A program made the position numbers and the translations under genes. Of a stretch of DNA of 64,000 nt, positions 12,705 through 25,772 are shown one piece after another. Position 1 is the stretch's first letter. Every line of letters starts with the position of its first letter. The DNA is from Rotaria macrura (taxonomy: Eukaryota > Rotifera > Eurotatoria > Philodinida > Philodinidae): NCBI GenBank assembly GCA_900239685.1, contig OENT01000441.1:1-64000 (forward strand), given 5' to 3'. The notes under the pieces were generated by a model. That model searched no databases. It had not been told where the DNA came from and saw nothing but the letters and a program-made list of their open reading frames with translations.

Positions 12705-14955
12705 TGCAATCACTAAGCTGCTATATTTCACGATAAATATTGAAAGAAAATGACAGAATAGAAAGCAATAATCTTTTTATTTACAAATGAATATTTTATA
12801 GTTCAGTTTTTTTTCCTACTGTTTTCTTTTTTGTGCTCTTTCTCATTTACTGTATACATTGTCATATACGTATATCATTGAACAAAAACTTCAAATCAAA
12901 GACTTAAAGTGTCGTCTTGTATTTGAAGATTTCAAGTGAATACATTATACATATATTTTTACATATGTATATCCATAAATATGTACATATATGCATGAAT
13001 AAGAAGGAAAAGATAAGAGAATAAAACAACTGATAGGAAGCTATCTTAAATAATTATCACATATGCATGAATTCATTTATTTATGTTGTTCCAAAACATT
13101 TAAGTCTCTACTATTGATCACAAATGAAAATAATTTTTCTGATTAAAACAAATATTTATTTCATAAAAACAAGATATCATTAATAGATTATCAACTACGT
13201 TCGCTAAAATTTTCATAGATTAAAGGCTTTTCAAAGGCTTCTAATATATATATATATATATATATAGTTTCATGGCATCGTTATCTATTCTAGAAGAGAA
13301 ACGTTTTTGCAGGAGATTATTTTTTATATTTTCCCCACTACAATGTAGAAACAGTAAATTAAAATTCTACCATTGCCTATGATAGGCAATCGAACTTTGT
13401 ATTGCATGCGTTCTAATTCCACGATAATTTCAAAAACAGAAACTATGATGGAACAGACTTCTAAAACTCATCCGCTATTGTACTTACCGGATTGAGAAAG
13501 AATTAAGCTGATCTATTTTTAACGATTCAAATAAAAAGTAGAATGAAATTCTGAAAATAATGATGAGTTATTGTATTTTTTCATAAGTTCTTATTGAACC
13601 TGTGAAGCTATTAATACAACAAAGTTCATCAGAAAAAGAAACGACTAAAGTACATCTCTTTTTTAGAAATGTCTTTAAGCTATTTAGCTGAAGGTCACGT
13701 AGAAAGAATGTCGACCATGCATATTGTACACTTTTCAAGTATTATTGTTGAGCGAATGGTTCTCAAAACGCCTTTAGAAATCTAAGTACAACCAACAAAT
13801 TTTTATTTCAATAAGAACCTAATCGTTGTCGTTCATTTTTAAAAATCTTGATACATAGAATTTATGAAGTAGAAAACTTCATTTGCTAGTCATATTACTG
13901 TGTTGGTTAGAACGAATTAGTGGGCGTTATAGAAAAAAAAATGTTTATGTCAAATATTTTGTTCTACGACCTTACTCTTAATAGCCTACGAAAAACATGT
14001 GTCATTGTGTTTTCCTCCATATGGAACATCGTTGCTCTTTTCCACGAGATTCTGTTTATTTATGTATAAATTCTTCTTGTTCTTTAATAGACATTTCATG
14101 CAATCTATGAACAAATAAACTGTTAATAATCATTCAAGTATCATTTGTGTATACAAAAAAGAAATGTCATTCATTGTAAAAGAAAAAATCTTTCACTTAT
14201 TTAAACAAAGGAACTATATTAATTATGATTTCAATGAATTGCATTGACAGGTCATATTTCATTATAGTATATATTTATGCATTGTTTCAAATATTTATTT
14301 TAGGATTATTTGAACGAGACTGAATTTCCCTTGCTGTTTCTATTTCTACTGTGATGCGTAGGACAGTCAATCAATGAACACAAAAAGCATAAACAATTTT
14401 TCATCGAAACCAATCATATGATCGTCATAGTTCAAATAGTATACATCTCTTCTAGTCCATAATTTAAATAATTATTAAATTTTAATGAGTTCTACTCAAA
14501 AAAATCTTGAACACAGAAGGAAAGAAAAAAAATCATTTATATGAAACTATTGGATTTTGTTTCGCGACAGTTTATTCTATTTTAGCTTGAATATTCCATT
14601 TGAGTCTCGTTCGTTGTTTTATGTAATCGAATATTATGTTGACCTTACAAAAAAGTGATCAATGACGAAGACGTCTGAATATTTCCATAACAACGTTTTC
14701 AAGAGGTTTTGAATAAGTTCATACATTTATCGAGAAAAAAAAACTTCTCATTGAAATTTTCGTTCCTTTCGTTAAATGAGTTCTATACCCACATAATACG
14801 GTCCTATATTTTTTTGCGGATTCTGACGATAAATTATTGACGGTGATCGATAAATCGATGCATATGTGTGCATGTAGTTGTAATCGTCATCACGCATTTC
14901 TAAAGCAAACATTTGCATCTGATTCTTTAACAATCACACGCTACACGCTTCAAAC
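12705..14955. other. 2.25 kb intergenic stretch
   Basis: No coding exon recognised. It holds an AT microsatellite (13243-13266), several TATATA-rich tracts near 12950-13000, and a small hairpin near 13373-13391 with an 8-base stem (ATTGCCTA/TAGGCAAT). Confidence 0.5.
13243..13266. repeat. (AT)n microsatellite
   Basis: About 12 AT units. Confidence 0.9.
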
Positions 14956-15381
14956 ATGCCACGAAAGGTTGGAAATGTGCTGCTCAGCGTAGAAGGTCGC
15001 TATTTTCAAGTCGATCGATACTTACTCGCTTCACAAAGCATATATTTTCGTGTTCTTTTTCGTAGTAAAACAAAACGAGATCGTTATGGAGCTATTGTTA
15101 TACCTGGCAAAGCTGAGATATTTGGTTTACTAATAGATTATTTAACTGGTGAACATCATTTAACGCTTGACGAACTAGAAACAATTATTTCTGATGGTGC
15201 ATCACTTTATCTCATACCGTCACTTGTTTATCTTTCTCAATTTAAAGCCGAGTACGAAGCAAAAGAAAGACAACGAATACAAGAAGTCAAACAAGCCATG
15301 ACAAATATGAATAAATTGAAGAGAGAACTCACAAATTTAGAAGTTTACATTGATCGAATGCGAAATACGCAAAAGTATTAA
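14956..15381 (+). CDS. BTB/POZ-domain protein with C-terminal coiled coil
   Basis: A single exon encodes 141 residues. Residues about 5-95 have the BTB/POZ layout: VLLSVEGRYFQVDRYLLASQ at the start, a YF-R motif before the first helix pair, and LLIDYLTGE-HHL in the position of the typical FxxxLxYLYTG segment. This order is close to KCTD-type (T1) BTB domains. Residues about 100-137 are Lys/Glu/Arg-rich and likely form a coiled coil. BTB domains mediate oligomerisation and often recruit cullin-3 ligases, but no substrate-binding domain is present, so the role here is open. The start is the only Met upstream of the domain. Poly-A-signal-like AATAAA runs follow at about 15468-15482. Confidence 0.75.
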   Translation: MPRKVGNVLLSVEGRYFQVDRYLLASQSIYFRVLFRSKTKRDRYGAIVIPGKAEIFGLLIDYLTGEHHLTLDELETIISDGASLYLIPSLVYLSQFKAEYEAKERQRIQEVKQAMTNMNKLKRELTNLEVYIDRMRNTQKY

Positions 15382-15954
15382 TTACAATAATCAACGTCTT
15401 GTAAATTCAATCCATAAAAGCGTAGACTTTCGTTTAATTTTTTTTTCTGAATAGAAAGTTTTTATTATAAAATAAAATAAAATTACAAACTACCTTACTA
15501 TTAATCTGGAATCGTTTGCAGGATGCAAAAAAAAAAACAACAAAAATCTTATACACGACTCTCATGATAACAAGTGACATCTATTTAAACGAGAGATTTT
15601 TCATATTTATTGTGAACATTAGTTTTGTTATAAAATAGATAGCAGTTTGCTAAGAAAATCTAGACATATAGTATATTGTCCAACTATAGGTTATTATTCA
15701 TGCTTATGGTTGTTCACAAGGAATTAGCAATGTTAAACATATAAAATGGTTGCCAAGTGGTTGCCGTAGTAGTCATAGTGTGTCTTTTCTATACACAATC
15801 ACTTGTTTGTTTGAGTGAATATTTGACACATTAATTTTGTATTCATATTTATTGATCTGTCCATAAATATATATACATATATATGTATTTGAATATATAT
15901 TTACGTCCATATCTATAATTGCATATTTTTTATCGATTAGAACAGATAAATACG
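15382..15954. other. Intergenic spacer, BTB gene to ARMC3
   Basis: AT-rich spacer with an AT-palindromic tract near 15868-15900. An acceptor-like TTATCGATTAG lies 15 bases before the ARMC3 ATG and could mark a 5'UTR intron or a trans-splice site (inference). Confidence 0.4.
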
Positions 15955-18900
15955 ATGGTCAAAGGTGGTAAAGCTCCAACGTCATCAGCTGCTGTTGGTA
16001 AGACACCGGCACCTAATACAGCGAATAAAGGAGGCAAAACTCGACAACAAGAAGAAAAAGCAATCGACGAAACTGTGAGTCACAATTTAATTTAATCCCA
16101 TTTGAAACTAAGAGAAACAGAATCGAAAGAGTTAGTTATATTTTATTTTTTTAAAAATGAATAAACGATCAAGTTTCGCTAGTGGTATCTCTATTAAAGT
16201 TGGACCTGATGTACCATTCGATTCTGCGCATGGCGTATATATTGCTGTGATTTTTATGCTATGAATTATGAATGTTCTTTTTTTAATTTCATTTGTTTAG
16301 TTTGAACCGCTAAAACTTGACGTCAAAGGTGCTCAAACAGCTGTTGTTTGCCTGCGTAGTACAGAAGATAGTGTTTTAATCCGAGCATGTGATTCTCTAT
16401 TTAAATTTGCTGATAAAAGTGATGGAAATAAATTAATGTTACATGAAATGGGTGCAACCGACACTCTATTTACATTAACTCATCATGAAAATTCAATGGT
16501 ACAACGAAATGCAACAATGGTTTTCGGAATAATGGCCTCTCATCGTAAATTTGTTACTTTTACTTTAATAGAAAAGAAAAATACCATAACGGATAGTCCA
16601 TCAGTGTTTTTAAAAGATTTATTTTCAATTTAGAACTATGAGAAACTATTTGTGATCTATCCAGAGCTATGTGTTTGTATTCTTTTCTAGTACGAACTTT
16701 AGAATTTTAGTTAGTAGTAGTTTCGTTTGAAATCGATGAAGAAGACGTTATGAGATTTGAAATATTGGTTTTCGTCCATTGACATTTGTCCGTCTAAGTC
16801 CTGTTTCAATCATGTAGAATCTTGTCGAATGTATAGATAAAACGACAGCAAATTAATTACCTAAAACTTTCATAACTAAAGCTAAAAAAATGCATGATCC
16901 ACACAAACATCGAAGTCTCACTCTCGGACTACTATTACATGTAAACTGATTGAAGCAATATTGTTAGAACTCATCATCTTATCGAAGAGTTTTCATTTTG
17001 CCTGGTCCTTGCTTTTCATGAATCATTACTTCTGTGTTGTAATATCTTGCTGTTTTCATTCGCTTTTAACATATTTAACAAAGTTATGGGTTACTTGTAT
17101 GCTTTTGTAGTATACCATGTATTCAAACAATAACATGACACTTCTTGAATTCATATCTAATCATTATGATTCTTTGATGAGGTGCTTTTCGTTGCAATCT
17201 TGATTGCTTCTATGTATCTACTGTTTGCTTATCAGAGCAGAATTCTATGGTTGCATCATAAGTTTCGATTAGTAAATTGTACAATTCATTGTAAATTGAT
17301 AAAATCTACTTGATTCAATTTTGTGAACATATGAGTTAAGTATTATTTTGATAGAAGATTCGTTTCGTAACAAAATTGAACGCTAGCGCTTGTCTAGGAT
17401 TCTCTAGTATTGGTATACAAAACATTAAATCTATTTGGTAAGTCGATAACTCACTGACGAAGCGATGGGATAGAAAAACTGTAAGTTATTTGTAGGACTT
17501 AATGCTCAGCAACAATTTAAGTTTTTATTCACGTGAGACGTCAAAATATTTTTCAAGAATACTTTTCAACTTCCAATGCATATTAGTATGAATTACGAAT
17601 TTTTTTAAAAACATAATTTAGAAGAAACACTAAAATTGAGACGCGTTATCTAGACATAGTTGAATCACATGGCCGATTATGGATGATCTTTTTCCGATCT
17701 ACATAGCGAACTGTCTATTATTAAAGATACTAGTTTATAGTTTAGAATTCCAAAACTTTGATTTCAACAATTGAAGACAACGCAAAATCAGGTCTTTCAG
17801 CAATCGAAAATCGTTTCTAGTGATTTAAAAAGAAAATAGATCAAGTTTCTTACTGAAAAACTTTATGATCATTTGCTATAATTTCCAACAACAACTTCTA
17901 ATTTCTTGTCTATTTCTTCTAGCCGATATTCGACGTCATCTTCGTAAAATCGATTGTATTCCACATATGATTTCACTTTTAGCACCAGAACGTAGGCTTC
18001 TGTTTATTGTTTTGATGTTTTCACTCGTACGTACTTTTAAATCAATTTTCAAATAGATGAACCATTAACAAATGAATTTGCTGTGTATTGGCTTCGTTTT
18101 ATGTGTGGAGATTATTCAACCAAATCTCAAGTACTTTCTTTAAATGTGATTCAACCGTTGATAAGATTAGTTAATGAAAATGATCCTGATATTAAATTTA
18201 ATTCATTATCAACAATTGATCGTATATTGGATGATTTTCATGCGCGAAGTATTCTACGAGAGTTAAATGGTATCGAGCCAATACTAAATAATCTTAGATC
18301 AGAATATCCACAAATAACAGAAACAGTTTGTAATTGTTTACAAAAATTAGCCACCGATCCATACAATCGTGCCGTTATAAGAGATGTTGGTGGACTTGAT
18401 AAGATGATAGATTTTATTGGATTAGATGAAACAAAAGATGTTCATGTTTACTGTTTGAATGCATTAGCAAATCTTCTAGAAGACACTGAATGTCTTGATG
18501 TTCGTTACAATCAAGTTTTGTTTTTGAACAATCTTTTTCTTTTCTATTTTCTTCATCTAGCTTATTCAATCCAATGGTGGACTCAAACGTTTAATGCAAT
18601 TTGTACAAGATAGTACTGTACCAGCTGTACAAGCAGCAGCAGCAAAAGCGATCGGTCGAGCAGCCAGAAAACGTAATGATAGAAACAGAGAAAAACAGTT
18701 TTTCTTTTAATGAAGACAAAAGACAAGAAAAAAAACACTAAACATATTCTCTTTAGGATTAAATACTGGACCAGAACGTAGGTTGAGATTTAGAATGAAA
18801 CAAACTACATTTCCAAATGATGAAACACATTTTTTTTCTTTTTTTGTTTATTTCACAAGCACCTAATTAAAAATTTCCTACTTTTTTCTTATAACTAGAA

Positions 18901-21900
18901 TTGAAATGAAACAGCGACTAATTTCTGTATATTCTATTGTAGCACAAAATCGAAAAATTTTTGCAGAACAAGATGCTGAGCGTGCGATGGTCTTTCTTCT
19001 TCTGAGTGAAAATGATGAAGTACGTATAGCTGCATGTCAAGCTTTAGCAGTTATGGCTGAAAGTATGTTGAGTCGTGAAACAATTCGAAATAATGGTTTG
19101 TAGGGTTGATTTCTTTGCTATATCATACGTCATACATGTAAATTTAGATGGTATTCTAACTCTTGTACAAATGATGCAAAAAGATAATTCCCGTCTACGA
19201 GAATTTGCTACATTGGCCATGTCAAATTTGACGCAAAGTAATCCAAATAATGTCAGGTATATGTTTTATAGAAACATTCGACATTGATTTTCCTCTTGGA
19301 AAAGGTTAGACATAGTACATGAATGAAGTATTCCTATATCTAAAATATAATACAATGCTTGCAACACATATTTTTCATGGATAATTTTATGTTCAATCGT
19401 GTGAAACACCGAACAGCAAATCTGTCTCCGAATGAAGATTTCGTCTATCTCTACCTTAAACTTGTTCATCATTTCGATGAAAAGAATATTAAGAATGACT
19501 CATTTCTTATAAATAATCTATTGTCGCAAAGTAGAACTGCGAAGTACGCGAAGTTTTTTGACAAGGTTGAACAAGGCAGTATAGTTCATAAAAGATCATT
19601 GAACATGAATTCTTTCTATGAAATGAAGTTACGTAATGAATCTCTGCAATTTTTACAGACAAAGAAGTACATCAGAGGACTGTTTACATTTCACAGTAGA
19701 CTATGCATTGAGATATAAATGAAAGGTACGAATTGAAAACAACTCATTGTTTGAAATCTTTTAGTGAAACATTCAATAAGACGTTCTTCATCTTTGAATT
19801 TCTGTCTTTACGAAGGATATGTAAAAGAAAAAGTCAACTAGTTCATATTAATCATTATCTCATGCTTAACACATGCGATGGTTTATTCAAGAAAGTATGC
19901 TCAACAAGATTTGTGCTTCGATCAGAAACATGGATATTTGAATAGAAAAACCTTTCCAGAGAGAGAATGGATTGGAAGTCGACGAGCACATACTACGATA
20001 TCAATCAGAAAAATGATATGAGGAATTACATAACGGATTGATTCAGTCTCGATTGTCAGTGGAATCATGAAAACATTTTTTTGATTGGTAATCGTTTCGC
20101 AATAGAAACGTACGAAAGATTCATGAATTTTTCTCTCATGTTTATGTTGTTGAAAGAATCGAACAGTCTGTGATATTGAATATTATTCAAGTTTAATATC
20201 GAAGAGGCTTCGTAAGTTTCCTATGAAAAGAATGCCAGTAATTTTTCGATTCGATTTGTTTTCCAGGCCACAGTGTTGTTTGTTATTCTTTATTTCATAT
20301 TCAATAGATTTTTTTGCGAAAACAAAATCATTATTACTTCGAGTTGAGAATGTTTTTCTTTTCTTCGAGAACGCAAGAGTCTTGAAATTCTTTCGCGAAA
20401 TGTTTTCTTTTATGAAATACCAGAAATAATACTCACAAAGGAAAGTTAGAGTGAAGAAGAAAAGTCAACGAGATAAAGTATTTGTCATTAGGGGATTCTT
20501 TCTCAAATTTAATTCTGCTTCAAGTATATTTTTGACTTGTTTTTGAGTTTAACTTTTCGTTTGAAATTTATCATGACTTTTTGAATAATTAGCAAAAAAA
20601 AAGGCTTGCCTGGCTTTCGTCAAAAATCGATCGCGTTAGTAGGCCACGTTCCTTCCGATGAAGAAGTCATCTATCAGTGACAGAAAATTTCATCATACCA
20701 TTGATAATATTGTAATATTTGACTCAAAGTCGAACAACAGCAATTACAAGATCTTCTCATCGATTTTTATTTATATATAGGGAATTACAAGAACAAGGAG
20801 GTCTTGATGTTTTAATTAATCTATTGAACGACGAGAAAGATTCAACAAAAGCTTATGCATGTGTAACATTGGCGAATTGTTCAACTGATCAAGTTGTACG
20901 CACGAATATTTTGGATAAAGGTCTTATCAAAAGTCTTCTCGAACCATTACAAGCAAGGTATTAGTCTAGTGAAATTAGAGTACAGGTTGATGATTTATCA
21001 CTATGGAAATCAGTAGATTTCACTAGAAGTGTGTGTGAAATACTGGTAATGAATAGAACTCCATAAACATATTTTGACATGTCGTAGAATTTCTCAAACG
21101 TTTTCGACTATATCCTAAGTGAACAATAACAAGATGCTTGCTTTAAACCTTTAGGAAATTTCTAAGACTTGTCAATTAATAAGACAACCTCGAAGTTCTA
21201 TCGATTGACAGTATTTTGTTTTATCGACATCGATTCACAGGTTTTTGTTGCCCTTGAAAGCTTTTGTTTTTAACCACCACGGAAAGTTTGTTTTAGCTAT
21301 GAACTAGCACAAGCAAAAGCAGCTATGGCATTATCAGCTTTCGGCATCGATCAAAAGGCTCGAGAGGACGTAAGAATTCAGAAAGACACAGCAAACTTGT
21401 ATATTAATCTCGATTTTTATTCGTTGATTAGCTGCTAACCAATGCAATGATTATTCCACAGCTCGTTAGCTTATTAAAATCGAATCATGATGAAGTTCGT
21501 CGAAATGCTTGTTTTGCTGTTACTGTTCTTTGTGTAGAACAGACTATAGCAACTGAAATTCTTCGAAATGGGTATAGATCTATATCGTTCGTGAATAGTT
21601 TTCTTCTTAATCATTACTTTCAGAGCGCTTGAAATTGTACGTGATTTAAATGCATCTGAATCACGTCGAAGTAAATTCACGGAAATGGCTTTACAAAGAG
21701 TACTCGACAGTCATTTATCTGCAAAATATTCTTATCTTGGACGATTAGGTTAGATTGATTATCTCTTGAATAATATCGTACAATTCGAACATTTGTTTTT
21801 TTCAAGAAAGTAATAATAAAACAACAGATGGATTTTACGATATGGGACCTGTACGAGACGGTGGGAAATTTGCAACTGTGGAAGAACTTGCTACTGAAGA

Positions 21901-24900
21901 AGTAAATGATCGTCGACCAATATTACTTGTATATGCACCTGAGAAAAAGTAAGACAATTGCTACTGTCGGGCATTTATTATGCAGCTTATTTTGATTGAT
22001 TTTAAAAACAAAAACACATTTTTCCATAACCCAACATCAAATTTGTTATTTTTTTTGCACATGATCAATGTTGTATAACTTATAGAGCTAAAGTCACTAT
22101 TGTTACACGTATACAAATTGATTCGTAAGTATTAAGAGATATTACTATATGTTGCATGACTCTATGGCGATCTTTTTATATTGAATAGTTTTATTTTTGA
22201 AATATTTTACTTACGCATGTTTTTTTGCTCTAATCAATATGTACGAGCTTTTGTGTGTTTTCACTTTTTATTCAGTGTTAATCGATCGACTGCTACTACA
22301 CGAGGTTCTTCTGAAGACGATATTTCTCGAGTGCCATTTTCTTCTGAAGATAATATTTTTACATCAGTGACACCGGTGTAGGTTTTCATTTTGTTCTCGT
22401 TTACATATTTCTTCTTGTTGAAAAATCAATTTTCGTTTCATAAAAAAACGTACGTTTTAATCTAGGAAAAGTTCAGAGAGCAAAGAAAAGCCAGGTACTA
22501 CCACAACACATACTGGACGCAATTCAAAAACACCAAAAGCAGTTACCAAAGAAAAAGATGGAAGAAGGTAAGTTGAATGCTTACTTTCATCTAGCAATCT
22601 AACATGACCAGCCATATCTAATCTGCAGCTCAGTAGATCAATCCAGGTATGAATATAATATTGAAGCAAAAACTAATGTGCTTTATTAACATAATAGGTT
22701 TTAAATACCTTTTTTCCTATGCACTTATTCACTAATAATTTCTTTTTCTTCATTCGATGAATTTAATTCTATTTCCTACTTATCTATTGCTTTTAGTCGT
22801 TCGAAAAAAGATAAAATGAATGATAAACGAGATTTATCCGAAGACAAAAAACATGGTGAAAGAGAATTATCAGCAACACATAGTGCTGAATCAGTACGAA
22901 ATGTTCTTTCTGTATTAATTTTGTTTTTATTCTATTGTGTGTATGTTGTTTTCTTATGAAAAGAAATCCGGACATAAACTTACCATCGATGAAGATTTTA
23001 ACATGTATCTTGATGAAATTCGTCCTCAAGTTAAACACTTAACATTATCCGAACAGATAACTATTTTAGCGAGGTAAAATTTCAATGTCTTTCCTTATTT
23101 TTACATTTCTTTTTATGAAGATTTGTAAGTGATAAAATGGGTGGTACCATCGCACCTGATGATGTTGCCACATTTGGATACGAAGTAGCTATGAATCAAT
23201 TGAAAGCTGAATTTCACTCAAATGTCGTGCCAATTGGTCGAGTACGAAAAGGTATTCATGCTCAACGTGCGTTTTTATTCAAAGTAAGTAAAATATTCTG
23301 AAAAGTTAAAATTGAAAAAAATTCACAAGACAAACAATGCTTTCCATGCAGACATTAGCTGATCGACTTGAAATACCGTGTACACTGACACGTGGCAACT
23401 ATAATCGTGCTTGGAATGAAGTTATTGTTGGTGAATCATCTGGGGTATGTAATTTGTTAAGAATAAAACATGTCAATCATTCGAAAAGGGACTGTATTTT
23501 TCAAAAATCAAAGTAGCTAATTTATTCATCGTACAATAGAGATCAGTTTTATACTGACCATTGATAGGGATTATCGAACAATTTTAAGGCATGTTATTAC
23601 GCGTCACAAAACCGTTGAAAAGACAGCGCGAAGGGAACAGCGTATAAACGATGCAATAGATATTCATCGTTGGTCTATGATGGAATACTTTTTACAACTA
23701 TGATAGACACTCATAGTTTTATGAGCTATCGTGGAACTCTTTCAATCTGTCTACCTAAATGTGCACGAACACAGAAAGAAAGAAAGAAAGAGTGAGCCTC
23801 GACTTTCAATTATCTTACGGCAGCGAATTGTAATGACGTAGTGTTCGATTTAATACTTGGATAAATTTCGAACGACTAATACTATTTGTAGGTGTGAATA
23901 GGACACCAGTCAGACACTCAGTTTACACGACAAACATATTTTCTTTGGCGCGCACATCCCTTTTGTTGCAGTTTTTTTATACTGATTCAGAATATGATAT
24001 TGACTTCATGTCTATCTGAAGAGTGTTCGATGATTAAAAAGAGCTGATTTAGAAAGACATTTTCATCGCATGTTGCTTCTTCCATTGACGTTTTCTATTT
24101 TTCAGTACAAAAAAAAAAGAAAAATTCTTGAACAAAAATAATGATTGCTTTTTAAATCATGTCTCTTATGGTTCCAATGAATAAATAGACTTAATTAAAA
24201 GTTTTTATACGAAAAACTATCGACTCATCTTAGATAGTACATTCAGAGACTCTATTGAACGAAGCATATATCAATTAAAATTTTTAAAAGTACTTGGTAT
24301 TTTTCAATACTTAACATCTTAAACATACCCAATTCTATATACATATGAAATAGGCAGATAAGCATTTTAGGAAATCTTTGAGATGAAAAATATTTGCATA
24401 GAAAAATCGATTGTAAAGGTTTAGATAGAACGATTTCAATTATACAAGTTAGAGAACAATTCTAATTCAATGTCACTTAATAAGCAACATTCCATTGATA
24501 AAACGACAAACTCTTGTTCTTTTGATGATGATTCTATTGAAAAAATTCGTGAATCAATAAGACAATTAGAAAAAACATATTGGAAATATAATGACAAGCC
24601 AATTTCATTCGATGATTCAGTTTGTAACAGAGATGAGTTGTTTACTAGAATTTTAATAATTGTTTATTCTATAGATAATAGAAAAGTCAATGTTATACAA
24701 GAAATCTATACCATTTGTAAATCTCCTGTGTATTAACTAGAGTTTTGCCATTGATTTCGTTTTCATTCGATATGTCTAAATTAAATAAATGTATTAATTC
24801 TACGAATTCATTTATTTTAGGGTGTTCGATATCCAGCTAAAACATGGATTGTCGATTTACTTCATGAACCAGGTCGACTACTTCTTGCCAATTCATCTGA

Positions 24901-24928
24901 TGCTCGTGCTTACACCATACTCTCATAA
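15955..24928 (+). CDS. ARMC3: ARMC3 homologue: armadillo repeats plus EDR1/CTR1/ARMC3 peptidase-like domain
   Basis: Twenty-one exons join in phase to about 918 residues: 15955-16074, 16301-16544, 17923-17991, 18057-18514, 18561-18672, 18757-18777, 18943-19095, 19148-19256, 20781-20957, 21297-21369, 21432-21571, 21624-21748, 21807-21948, 22086-22124, 22276-22377, 22466-22567, 22797-22893, 22964-23073, 23121-23283, 23352-23444 and 24821-24928. After a short Lys/Gly-rich start, about twelve armadillo repeats follow (for example RNATMVFGIMAS, QSNGGLKRLM, NDEVRIAACQAL). A low-complexity Ser/Lys linker precedes the peptidase-like domain (VVPIGRVRKGIHAQRAFLFK, IPCTLTRGNY, RAWNEV, TWIVDLLHEPG). ARMC3 is conserved in ciliated and flagellated cells, with sperm-flagellum and autophagy roles reported in mammals. 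Exon 6 is only 21 bases. Introns 2, 8 and 20 are about 1.4-1.5 kb; the rest are 46-339 bases. Confidence 0.93.
22629..22646 (+). other. Possible 18-base cassette micro-exon of ARMC3
   Basis: Flanked by CTGCAG and GTATGA, it would insert six residues (SVDQSR-like) in phase 2 to phase 2 without disturbing the frame, within the low-complexity linker. Could be chance. Confidence 0.25.
24470..24736 (+). CDS. Small open reading frame inside ARMC3 intron 20, unidentified
   Basis: An 88-residue open frame begins with ATG and lies wholly within the last, 1.38 kb, intron of ARMC3 on the same strand. Its composition is protein-like: an acidic/Ser start, an amphipathic stretch (IEKIRESIRQLEKTYW) and a hydrophobic helix (FTRILIIVYSID). 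I do not recognise a family. It could be a nested gene, an alternative terminal exon of ARMC3, or chance. No flanking splice sites join it in phase to exon 20 that I could find. Confidence 0.25.
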   Translation: MSLNKQHSIDKTTNSCSFDDDSIEKIRESIRQLEKTYWKYNDKPISFDDSVCNRDELFTRILIIVYSIDNRKVNVIQEIYTICKSPVY

Positions 24929-25772
24929 AACAATAATTCATAAACATTACGGTACATCCGGTGGATATCATCTTTTGAATCTACCATATCTCTCTTTCTT
25001 TCTCTTGCTCATCAATAACATGTTCAATTTTTTGCTTTGTACGAGTATCAAAAAAAATACAGTGATTTTACATGCGCACAATAATTTGCGTCATGCTATT
25101 TAAGAAAAAAAGAAACTATACATTTATATATATATATGATTTTTATTTTAAGTTATATCATTGTTTGTATGCTGTGTATTTCTCTCTCTCTCTCTATCTA
25201 TCTCTCTATCTCTTTATTGTTATGATATTATTGTCTTAGGCCGAATGAAATTTTATATGATCATCTAAATAACAGAGTCAGTGAATTCCTGAAACTCCTT
25301 CATCAATCTATGATCCTAATTAAATATATAATGTGTTCATTCAATTTTTATAGACAGACCATCAGATTTTTTTCAGCAATGAAATTCAATCACTTAGTTC
25401 ATTATATTACAATTTCAATTGTAACCTTGAAAATATGTTCACCAGTGCTCTATTTTTGTCCATGAGAGAACATTTCAGTATGATAATAAGTGATACAATT
25501 TAGTGTGTCTCGATCTTTTCTATTCTTCAAATTCTATCAAATTGATTCGATTCAATAAGCTAATATAGAAATTCTATTAAGGCCATTTTGACGCTTTGAT
25601 ATCATTTTAGACATCATTTTTTTACTACAACCAAATTCAATAGTAGGCCACATATGACGTGACAGCTTGCAGTAATCACCCATTAAAATATCCTTTTCTT
25701 TTTGTTTTCTATTACCAATGAAAAACGACTTATCACTCATTGAATCTATTGCTTCATCGAGGGCAACACGTC
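24929..25772. other. Intergenic spacer after ARMC3
   Basis: Contains a TC/TCTA microsatellite (25180-25212) and an AT-run near 25120-25138. No coding exon seen. Confidence 0.5.
25180..25212. repeat. (TC)n/(TCTA)n microsatellite
   Basis: Compound TC and TCTA repeat. Confidence 0.9.

Noticed and set aside
13373..13391. Hairpin with 8-base stem
   Set aside because: Too small and without a T-run, gene context or pairing beyond chance for 64 kb.
19359..19945. Open frames of 119 and 70 codons inside ARMC3 intron 8
   Set aside because: No motif, no consistent splice boundaries, and flanking exons join in phase without them.
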